Part shown: piece by piece, positions 57,349-64,000 of the stretch
Position numbering within the stretch: position 1 is the stretch's first letter
How the letters are laid out: the number at the start of each line of letters is the position of its first letter
Origin: Acinetobacter shaoyimingii
GTDB taxonomy: Bacteria; Pseudomonadota; Gammaproteobacteria; Pseudomonadales; Moraxellaceae
Length of the DNA: 64,000 bases
Direction: 5' to 3'
Assembly: GCF_011578045.1 (NCBI RefSeq)
Contig: NZ_CP049801.1
Span: 62,001-126,000 of the forward strand
Translations under genes and position numbers: made by a program
The notes under the pieces: generated by a model
Databases searched by the model: none
What the model was told of the DNA's origin: nothing
The model's input: the letters and a program-made list of their open reading frames with translations, nothing else

Positions 57349-58991
57349 ACAATACAAAATCAGCGATCACTCACGATCTTCGTGACTTAGCATCGATTAA
57401 AAAAGATCAGCATCTGAATCAGTTATTTGCAGATGATTCGGAACGTTTTCATCGTTATACCTTGAATTTCGATCAATTGGTTTTCGATTTTAGTAAGCAT
57501 CGCATCGATCAAGATGTGATTGACGGGTTGGTGAAACTGGCTGAATCCAAAGACTTGAATCAATGGATTAACAGATTTTTTTCAACTGAAAAAATTAACT
57601 ATACCGAACAACGTGCAGCCATGCATTGGGCACTTCGTTTGCCTGAAGATCATCAATCTCATCATGAAATTCATGAGCAAGTTCATGTTCAGCTTGAGCG
57701 TATGTTTAAACTCGTCAATCAAATACATGCAGGCCAGTATCGTGGTTGTACAGGGGAAGTCATTCAAGATGTGGTGAATATTGGTGTAGGTGGGTCAGAC
57801 TTAGGTCCACTGATGGTGAGCCATGCTTTATCAGACTATAAAGTCAAAACCACCAAACCATTGAACGTACACTTTGTGTCGACCATGGATGGCAGTCAGT
57901 TATCCGATCTACTGCATCAATTACGTCCAGAAACGACACTCTTTATTATTTCATCTAAGTCTTTTGGCACGATTGATACGCTTTCAAATGCACAAACCGT
58001 TCGTCAGTGGTTGGAAAAATCATTGGGTGATCAAGGTCATGTGGTGAAACATCATTTTGTTGGGGTGTCGACTAAGCCTGAAAAGATGACAGAGTGGGGT
58101 ATTGCTCCTGAAAACCAATTCTTACTTTGGGATTGGGTTGGTGGACGTTATTCACTTTGGTCGTGTATTGGTTTGCCCATTGCACTGAATATAGGTGTAG
58201 AAGGGTTTAAACAGTTATTGGCTGGCGCACATGCGATTGATCAGCATTTTCAAACTGCACCTTTGGCACAAAACATCCCAGTGATGATGGGGCTTTTAGG
58301 TATTTGGAATAATAATTTTCTGAATATTCAAACGCATGCTGTGTTGCCTTATGATGGTCGATTAAAATATTTTGCATCGTATTTGCAACAATTGGAAATG
58401 GAGTCCAATGGTAAATCGATTGAGCGTGACAATCAAAAAGTGAATTTTGATACCTGTCCCATTATTTGGGGTGAGGTCGGGCCAAATGCCCAACACGCTT
58501 TTTATCAATTGCTCCATCAAGGAACACATTCGGTCAGTTGTGACTTTATTGCACCAGTGCATCGTTATAATGCCAATCAATTCACCTACGCAGAAAATGC
58601 AGAGGCTTTGGTCGAGCAACATCACTTGGCATTGTCGAATTGTTTAGCTCAGTCAAGATTGTTAGCTTTTGGTAATCAAGCGCTGAATCAATCTGAACTC
58701 TCAGATTTACCTTTATATAAACAGTATCAAGGAAATCAGCCAAGTACGACCATCTTGCTTAATGAGCTCAGTCCATTTAGTCTAGGTATGTTGGTTGCAT
58801 TATATGAACATAAAGTTTTTGTCCAATCGGTAATCTGGAATATAAACCCATTTGACCAATGGGGCGTAGAAAAAGGCAAAGAAATTGCCAATCAAATTCT
58901 CCCAATTCTGAATGGAACACAACAAGATTTAAGTCAGCTCGACGAATCTACGCGTGGTTTGATTCAGATTTTATTAAATAACAAAATGTGA
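57345..58991 (+). CDS. gpi: Glucose-6-phosphate isomerase
   Basis: A 548-residue enzyme converting glucose-6-phosphate and fructose-6-phosphate, linking capsule precursors with central metabolism. The PGI fold is recognised by [55 protein letters not shown] and [15 protein letters not shown]. It starts within the ugd end (ATGA overlap). Also named pgi. Confidence 0.97.
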   Translation: MNNTKSAITHDLRDLASIKKDQHLNQLFADDSERFHRYTLNFDQLVFDFSKHRIDQDVIDGLVKLAESKDLNQWINRFFSTEKINYTEQRAAMHWALRLPEDHQSHHEIHEQVHVQLERMFKLVNQIHAGQYRGCTGEVIQDVVNIGVGGSDLGPLMVSHALSDYKVKTTKPLNVHFVSTMDGSQLSDLLHQLRPETTLFIISSKSFGTIDTLSNAQTVRQWLEKSLGDQGHVVKHHFVGVSTKPEKMTEWGIAPENQFLLWDWVGGRYSLWSCIGLPIALNIGVEGFKQLLAGAHAIDQHFQTAPLAQNIPVMMGLLGIWNNNFLNIQTHAVLPYDGRLKYFASYLQQLEMESNGKSIERDNQKVNFDTCPIIWGEVGPNAQHAFYQLLHQGTHSVSCDFIAPVHRYNANQFTYAENAEALVEQHHLALSNCLAQSRLLAFGNQALNQSELSDLPLYKQYQGNQPSTTILLNELSPFSLGMLVALYEHKVFVQSVIWNINPFDQWGVEKGKEIANQILPILNGTQQDLSQLDESTRGLIQILLNNKM

Positions 58992-59001
58992 GGGTTAGTC
59001 A

Positions 59002-60021
59002 TTGGCTAAGATCTTAGTAACAGGTGGCGCGGGTTATATTGGTTCGCATACATGTGTGGAATTATTATCTGCCGGTCATGACGTTGTTGTATATGACAAC
59101 CTATCGAATAGTTCACAAGAGTCCTTGGTTCGAGTACAAGCACTCACGGGTAAAACCTTAAGCTTTGTTGAGGGTGATATTCGTGATGCAGAAGCTTTAG
59201 ATCAGGTCTTTTCTCAGCATAAAATTGATGCTGTGATTCATTTTGCTGGTCTAAAGGCAGTTGGAGAAAGTCAGCAAATTCCACTGGCTTATTTTGATAA
59301 TAATATTGCAGGTTCAATTAGCTTGGCAAAAGCGATGGAGCGTGCAGGGGTGTTTACCTTGGTATTTAGTTCATCTGCGACGGTTTATGATGAAGCCAAT
59401 GTATCGCCTTTAAGTGAAGATATGCCAACAGGTATGCCAAGTAATAATTATGGCTATACCAAGTTAATCGTTGAACAATTATTAGAAAAGTTGGCTGTTG
59501 CCGATGAGCGATGGTCCATTGCATTACTGCGTTATTTCAATCCAGTGGGTGCACATAAGAGTGGGCAAATTGGCGAAGACCCTCAAGGGATTCCAAATAA
59601 CCTAATGCCATTTGTTACTCAAGTAGCAGTCGGACGTCGTGAAAAATTATCGATTTTTGGTGATGACTACGACACTGTTGATGGTACAGGCGTACGTGAT
59701 TATATTCATGTGGTCGATTTGGCCAATGCACATTTATGCGCCTTGAATAATCGTCTGAAAAATACGGGATGTCGTGCTTGGAATATTGGTACAGGCAATG
59801 GTTCTTCAGTACTCCAAGTGAAGAATGCTTTCGAAAAGGTCAATGGTGTACCTGTGGCTTTTGAGATTGCACCACGTCGCTCTGGCGATGTTGCAACGTC
59901 GTTTGCGGACAATGCACGAGCTGTTGCCGAGCTTGGTTGGACACCGAAATACCAACTTGAAGACATGTTGGCAGACAGCTGGAATTGGCAAAAGCAAAAT
60001 CCAAAGGGTTATCAAAAATAA
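59002..60021 (+). CDS. galE: UDP-glucose/UDP-N-acetylglucosamine 4-epimerase
   Basis: A 339-residue extended-SDR epimerase. The NAD motif GGAGYIGSHTCVELL opens the protein, and the catalytic Ser is in FSSSATVYD, with the Y-x-x-x-K pair in YGYTK. It interconverts UDP-Glc/UDP-Gal or UDP-GlcNAc/UDP-GalNAc; in Acinetobacter K loci the gene is also called gne1. The start is a TTG at 59002, with GAGGG seven bases upstream; no better ATG exists that keeps the glycine motif. A terminator follows. Confidence 0.92.
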   Translation: MAKILVTGGAGYIGSHTCVELLSAGHDVVVYDNLSNSSQESLVRVQALTGKTLSFVEGDIRDAEALDQVFSQHKIDAVIHFAGLKAVGESQQIPLAYFDNNIAGSISLAKAMERAGVFTLVFSSSATVYDEANVSPLSEDMPTGMPSNNYGYTKLIVEQLLEKLAVADERWSIALLRYFNPVGAHKSGQIGEDPQGIPNNLMPFVTQVAVGRREKLSIFGDDYDTVDGTGVRDYIHVVDLANAHLCALNNRLKNTGCRAWNIGTGNGSSVLQVKNAFEKVNGVPVAFEIAPRRSGDVATSFADNARAVAELGWTPKYQLEDMLADSWNWQKQNPKGYQK

Positions 60022-60042
60022 TCGATACGAATTTGGGACATA

Positions 60043-60070
60043 GAAAAGGAGCGTAAACGCTCCTTTTTTT
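60043..60070. terminator. Bidirectional terminator between galE and pgm
   Basis: AAAAGGAGCG pairs with CGCTCCTTTT around TAAA, with a T-run on the plus side and an A-run on the other. Confidence 0.85.
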
Positions 60071-60082
60071 ATTGAATGATGA

Positions 60083-61453
60083 TTAACCTTGAATCAGTTG
60101 GGTTAATTCATCGACATAAACTTGCATTGGTTGTGGGTTTTTGTCTAAACGACTTTCAATATTTAAACGCAATAATGGCTCAGTATTAGAAGCACGTACG
60201 TTTAAACGCCATGCTCCAAAATCTAAACTTACGCCATCGGTTTGATCAATTGCAGGGTTTTGATCTGCAAAATGATCAAAGATTTTTTGAATGGTCTTTT
60301 GAGTGTCTTCGACTTTAAAGTTGATTTCACCACTACATGGGAATTTAGTGATCATGCCCTCAACCAAGCTTGAGAGTGACTGTTTTGTCTCAGATAACAC
60401 AACAACAGCCAATAACCATGGGATCATGCCGCTATCACAGTATGCAAAATCACGGAAGTAATGGTGCGCGCTCATTTCACCACCGTATACGGCATTGTGC
60501 TCGCGCATGACATCTTTAATAAAAGCATGCCCAGATTTAGATTGAACCGCAACACCATTAAATTGTTCAACAATGTCTAAAGTGTTCCAAATTAGACGTG
60601 GGTCATGAACAATTTTTTCGTCAGACTGTTTTAGTAAAAATGCTTGAGCAAGTAGACCAACGATATAATAGCCCTCAATGAATTGACCTTTTTCGTCAAA
60701 GAGGAAACAACGGTCAAAGTCACCATCCCATGCAATTCCCATATCAGCGCCATGGATTAAAACTGCATCACGTGTACTACCACGGTTTTCAACCAAGATT
60801 GGATTGGGGATACCATTTGGAAAATGTCCATTTGGTTCATTATGCACTTTAATGAATTCGATCGGGACATTCAGTTCTTTAAATTTTGCTTCTATCGCAT
60901 CAATGACATGACCTGCAGCACCATTACCTGCATTCATCACCAATCTTAATGGGCGAATTTTTGCAGGGTCGATATAAGTCATCAGGTAGTCGATAAACTC
61001 AGGCAAAATATTATATTTTTGTGTTTTACCTTTAATCTTTACTTCAGAAAAATTTTCAGTTTCAGCAAGGGTTTGAATTTCTTTTAAACCTGTATCTGCA
61101 CTAATTGGACGAGCATTTTCACGCACCAATTTCATACCGTTATAATCCATCGGATTGTGACTTGCGGTGATTTCAATGCCACCCTGAACATCTAAATGAA
61201 ATGCACCGAAATACACTTCTTCTGTTCCTGTTAAGCCTAAATCTAATACATCAACACCTGCATCATTGAGACCGCGAATGGTGGCTTGCTTAAGTTCTTC
61301 ACTGGTTAAGCGAACATCACAGCCAACTACAATGGTTTTAGGTTGATATATTTGTCCATATGCACGCCCGATTTTGTAGGCGATCTCATTATTTAACTCT
61401 GTGCCGAGTTTTCCGCGAATGTCATAAGCCTTAAAACAAGTGAGTTTATTCAT
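60083..61453 (-). CDS. pgm: Phosphomannomutase/phosphoglucomutase
   Basis: A 456-residue alpha-D-phosphohexomutase. The start [15 protein letters not shown], phosphoserine loop [12 protein letters not shown], metal loop DGDFDR and the C-terminal phosphate-binding [10 protein letters not shown] are all present. It interconverts glucose (or mannose) 1- and 6-phosphates, feeding galU. It is transcribed leftward, convergent with galE, and is the conserved right-side gene of the Acinetobacter K locus. In typical loci lldP follows; here a kps-type cluster does. Confidence 0.95.
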   Translation of the reverse strand: MNKLTCFKAYDIRGKLGTELNNEIAYKIGRAYGQIYQPKTIVVGCDVRLTSEELKQATIRGLNDAGVDVLDLGLTGTEEVYFGAFHLDVQGGIEITASHNPMDYNGMKLVRENARPISADTGLKEIQTLAETENFSEVKIKGKTQKYNILPEFIDYLMTYIDPAKIRPLRLVMNAGNGAAGHVIDAIEAKFKELNVPIEFIKVHNEPNGHFPNGIPNPILVENRGSTRDAVLIHGADMGIAWDGDFDRCFLFDEKGQFIEGYYIVGLLAQAFLLKQSDEKIVHDPRLIWNTLDIVEQFNGVAVQSKSGHAFIKDVMREHNAVYGGEMSAHHYFRDFAYCDSGMIPWLLAVVVLSETKQSLSSLVEGMITKFPCSGEINFKVEDTQKTIQKIFDHFADQNPAIDQTDGVSLDFGAWRLNVRASNTEPLLRLNIESRLDKNPQPMQVYVDELTQLIQG

Positions 61454-62220
61454 AATGCAGTCTTTAGTCTGATGTCTTTAAATTTATTTAAATTATAGCC
61501 TAGGTCACCGGTGCTTTGATGGAGAGAAATATTAAAATATGTGGCTCTCGACTAAGTTTTTGTTGTAATGCCGATAAATCACTTACAAGCATTTGATCTT
61601 GTTCAGTTATGTTTAGGAGCACTGAAATATTTTTTGATTTTAGGTATTTGATTTGAAAATTTTTAAGTGAAAATTTTGTTAATTGATATAAGTTTTCTTT
61701 TATTTTTTAGAGTCTTATTGGATTATTATCGTTATATTTACAACAAAAAATTTAATAAAATTTCTTTAAATTAAAGTATATTTTTTAGTAAAACAGAAAG
61801 GTTTAAATGGATAAAAATATTGTTCATATGCTCTATCATTTTTTAAAATTTAATTTTGAAGAAATAAACCCGAGTGAATTTCGAAGATCGGCAATATGAT
61901 AAAAAATGAAAAATAACTGACAAACTATTGTGACATAAGCCTCCATGCTTCAAAAATTTATATTTAAAATATTATGAATCAGTCTGAAAATATGTAATTA
62001 AAATAGAATTTTTATTCATAACAACCAAAAGAATATTATATTTTGAAATCGATTGTTTATTTTTTTTGCATTTAAAATTTAGATTATAAAATAAATCTAT
62101 CTATTGTTTAATTTTACTAATACACTAAAAATATTAATTATTTTCTTTGTAAATATTAATGATGCCAGTATGATATCTGTTACTTATACCTGAATATGAT
62201 TCACTATAAAGTCTAAATTT
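61454..62220. other. 0.77 kb AT-rich gap between pgm and kps genes
   Basis: No full-length gene. It holds the pgm promoter region (a minus-strand TATAAT at 61492-61497), a palindrome CACCGGTG near 61507, one 30-codon ORF (61807-61899) and presumably the kps promoter. The very AT-rich composition suggests it was gained together with the kps cluster or marks an old junction. Confidence 0.6.
61807..61899 (+). CDS. 30-residue ORF, possible leader or remnant
   Basis: ATG to TGA with AAAGG at 61797-61801 five bases before the start, a good ribosome site. The peptide (MDKNIVHMLYHFLKFN..., ending FRRSAI) matches nothing recognised. It could be a real small protein, the remnant of a longer gene or chance. 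Confidence 0.3.
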   Translation: MDKNIVHMLYHFLKFNFEEINPSEFRRSAI

Positions 62221-63039
62221 ATGGAATTTTCGTCACTAAAAAAAATGCCTCGAATTAAACCTCGTAGCGGTTTAAAAGTCATGTATATGGCAATTCGTGC
62301 ACTATTATTACGAGAATTACAAACCCGTTTTGGGCAATTTCGATTAGGTTATGTTTGGGTATTTTTAGAGCCATTATTTTCAATTGGTATTATGCTCTTT
62401 TTGTTTGGTGCAATAATGCAAAGAACATTACCTGGAATAGATTATGAGATTTTTCTGATCAATGGGATTCTTCCATTTTTTATGTTTCGTTCAGGTGTGA
62501 CTCAGGCATTAAACGCAATACAGTCCAATAAGGGATTGTTTAGCTACCGTCCTGTAAAGCCTATAGATGCATTATTGGCAAGAAATTTTTTAGAATTTTT
62601 ACTTAATTTCATGACCTATATATTGTTTTCTTCTGCATTTTTGTGGTTTGGCTACAGTATTAGTTTTGAGCATATTCCTGAATTGATTTTCTATTGGTCG
62701 CTACTATTTATTTTTATGGTCGCGTTTAGTTTGATTTTTATGGTTATTGGCGACTTTTCAAAAGAGATAGGGAAGTTTCTTTCAGTAGCATTTTTAATCC
62801 TTTATTTTCTGTCGGGGATTCTATATTCAATTCATATTATTCCTGTTCAGTATAGAGAATATCTACTCTGGAATCCTTTGATTCATATTATTGAATTGAT
62901 GCGGCATGCTGTTGCGCCAACCTACGAATTGGTTAGTGGAATTCGCTTAAGTTATTTTGTGATTTGGATCATTGCCTCTTTATTTATTGGTTTACTCCTA
63001 TATAAGCGTTTCGAACGACAAATGGTGAAATCAAAATGA
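62221..63039 (+). CDS. kpsM: Capsule ABC transporter permease (KpsM type)
   Basis: A 272-residue ABC-2-type permease with six hydrophobic segments. The sequence LLLRELQTRFGQFRLGYVWVFLEPLF is the KpsM/CtrC/BexB N-terminal signature. A late helix contains FLSGILYSIHIIP, followed by LLWNPLIHIIELMRHA. With KpsT it exports a lipid-linked capsular polysaccharide across the inner membrane. The stop overlaps the kpsT start by four bases. No clear Shine-Dalgarno precedes the ATG at 62221. Confidence 0.93.
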   Translation: MEFSSLKKMPRIKPRSGLKVMYMAIRALLLRELQTRFGQFRLGYVWVFLEPLFSIGIMLFLFGAIMQRTLPGIDYEIFLINGILPFFMFRSGVTQALNAIQSNKGLFSYRPVKPIDALLARNFLEFLLNFMTYILFSSAFLWFGYSISFEHIPELIFYWSLLFIFMVAFSLIFMVIGDFSKEIGKFLSVAFLILYFLSGILYSIHIIPVQYREYLLWNPLIHIIELMRHAVAPTYELVSGIRLSYFVIWIIASLFIGLLLYKRFERQMVKSK

Positions 63040-63698
63040 TCGAATTAAAGGGGTTAACAAAATCATTTGTCACGCCTAAAGGACGTCATTACGTTTTCAA
63101 AGATCTCAATGTCGTTTTGCCAGAAAATAAAAGCGTGGCATTACTTGGGAAAAATGGTGCTGGTAAAAGTACGTTATTAAGAATTATTGGTGGAATTGAT
63201 TTTGCTGATGCAGGCCAAGTCATTACTAAAAAATCAATTTCATGGCCAGTTGCATTATCTGGTGGTTTTCAAGGCAGTTTAACTGCGCGTCAAAACGTAC
63301 GCTTTGTTGCACGTCTATATGTCGATAATGAAGAACAAATAGACTACGTCGTGCGCTTCGTCGAAGAATTCGCGGAGATTGGAAAATATTACGATATGCC
63401 GATTAAAAGCTATTCAAATGGTATGCGCAGTCGAATTGGTTTTGGGCTAAGTATGGCATTTAACTTTGATTATTATTTACTTGATGAAGTCGGGGCAGTG
63501 GGTGACGCATCATTTCGTAAAAAAAGTCAAAATCTCCTCAATGATTTAAAAGAAAGCTCCAACATTATTATGGTTTCACATGATTTAAGAGATTTAACTC
63601 AAAATTGTGACGTTGCTTTATTGGTTCGTGATGGCAAAGCAGAATATTTTGAAGATGTACTCGAAGCAGTAGAGGTATATAAAGCTTATGCAAACTAA
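63036..63698 (+). CDS. kpsT: Capsule ABC transporter ATPase (KpsT type)
   Basis: A 220-residue ATPase. Walker A is GKNGAGKST at 38-46, the ABC signature region is SYSNGMRSRIGFGLS, Walker B is YYLLDEVGAVGD and the switch histidine is in VSHDLRD. The group matches KpsT/CtrD/BexA, with the typical FVTPKGRHYV insertion near the N-terminus. It drives KpsM. Its end overlaps the next gene by 11 bases. Confidence 0.94.
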   Translation: MIELKGLTKSFVTPKGRHYVFKDLNVVLPENKSVALLGKNGAGKSTLLRIIGGIDFADAGQVITKKSISWPVALSGGFQGSLTARQNVRFVARLYVDNEEQIDYVVRFVEEFAEIGKYYDMPIKSYSNGMRSRIGFGLSMAFNFDYYLLDEVGAVGDASFRKKSQNLLNDLKESSNIIMVSHDLRDLTQNCDVALLVRDGKAEYFEDVLEAVEVYKAYAN

Positions 63699-64000
63699 AA
63701 TAAATAAACGACTATTCATTGCATATAGCTGTTTTGTCTTCCTTCCATTGCTCGTGATTATACTCTATTTGACTATAGTCGCTCAGGATCGTTATAAGTC
63801 ATCCTCAATAATTTTGGTGAAACAAGTCAGTGATTCAGTCGTACCTGATACCACGGGTTTAACGGCTTTGCTCGGTGTGCCAAATACAAGTGCGGAAGAT
63901 TCTCAGATTCTAAAAAAATATATTGTTTCGCGCGATATGGTAGAAAAACTCGATCATCAATTGAATATTCGCAAAGAATTTAATGGTGTAAAAGATCCAA
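63688..64000 (+). CDS. kpsE: Capsule export inner-membrane protein (KpsE type), N-terminal part
   Basis: The window ends inside this gene; 104 residues are visible from the ATG at 63688. They show a cytoplasmic N-terminus (MQTKINKRLFIAY), one transmembrane helix (FVFLPLLVIILYLTIV) and the start of a periplasmic domain (AQDRYKSSSIILVKQ), followed by a GLTALLGVPNTSAEDSQILKKYI-type segment. This is the PCP-3 (KpsE/CtrB/BexC) layout, which links the ABC transporter to the outer-membrane KpsD/CtrA-like channel. It starts inside kpsT (11-base overlap). KpsD, KpsC, KpsS and KpsF/U would be expected downstream of the window. Confidence 0.87.
   Translation, partial: MQTKINKRLFIAYSCFVFLPLLVIILYLTIVAQDRYKSSSIILVKQVSDSVVPDTTGLTALLGVPNTSAEDSQILKKYIVSRDMVEKLDHQLNIRKEFNGVKDP

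Noticed and set aside
61507..61514. CACCGGTG palindrome as regulator site
   Set aside because: Eight-base palindromes are common by chance, and no second copy or link to a regulator was seen.

Overview
This window is almost certainly chromosomal DNA of an Acinetobacter species. The base composition is AT-rich. The capsule (K) locus lies between an fkpA-type gene and the galU-ugd-gpi-galE/gne1-pgm block, which is the diagnostic Acinetobacter layout, and murJ, ampD and nadC lie just outside it. A desT-desC-desB desaturase cluster and a ubiG-mupP-yciK operon are of the Pseudomonas/Acinetobacter type. No rRNA, tRNA, insertion sequence, prophage or CRISPR array was recognised.

Layout, 1-38 kb (mainly housekeeping). 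First come the tail of one ilvD and a complete second ilvD, then a duplicated DsbA-fold protein coupled to a small chorismate mutase, and a PIG-L deacetylase. A roughly 1.1 kb gene-poor AT-rich stretch with small repeats follows. Next are a TauE exporter with a convergent LysR regulator, a RutG/UraA-type permease, a diguanylate cyclase and ppc. A TetR-controlled RND efflux pair, dnaJ, a PaiB-like protein, ubiG-mupP-yciK, dsbA, and the DesT regulator divergent from desC and desB come after that. They are followed by a cold-shock protein with two small proteins, rph, a small lipoprotein upstream of a Tat-exported phospholipase C, an LTA-synthase-like sulfatase, nadC, ampD and murJ.

Layout, 37.5-61.5 kb (capsule locus). 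Two FKBP-type PPIases precede the leftward export genes wza-wzb-wzc. Across a 0.53 kb divergent promoter region lies the rightward module: gna plus a WbpB/D/E-like (dgaABC) set predicted to make UDP-GlcNAc3NAcA, four glycosyltransferases, Wzx, Wzy and an ItrA-type initiating transferase. The general precursor genes galU, ugd-like, gpi, galE/gne1 and, convergently, pgm complete it. Together these encode a Wzx/Wzy-dependent capsule: ItrA loads the first sugar on undecaprenyl phosphate, the glycosyltransferases extend it, Wzx flips it, Wzy polymerises it and Wza/Wzb/Wzc export it.

Layout, 61.5-64 kb. After a 0.77 kb AT-rich gap lies the start of an overlapping kpsM-kpsT-kpsE-like cluster, an ABC-transporter (group 2/3 type) polysaccharide export system that continues beyond the window. 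A second, mechanistically different capsule export route directly abutting the Wzx/Wzy locus is the most unusual feature seen here. Other points worth attention are an Ugd paralogue lacking the catalytic cysteine, a triple 18-bp operator array at desT/desC, and a 43-residue lipoprotein gene too short for usual ORF callers.
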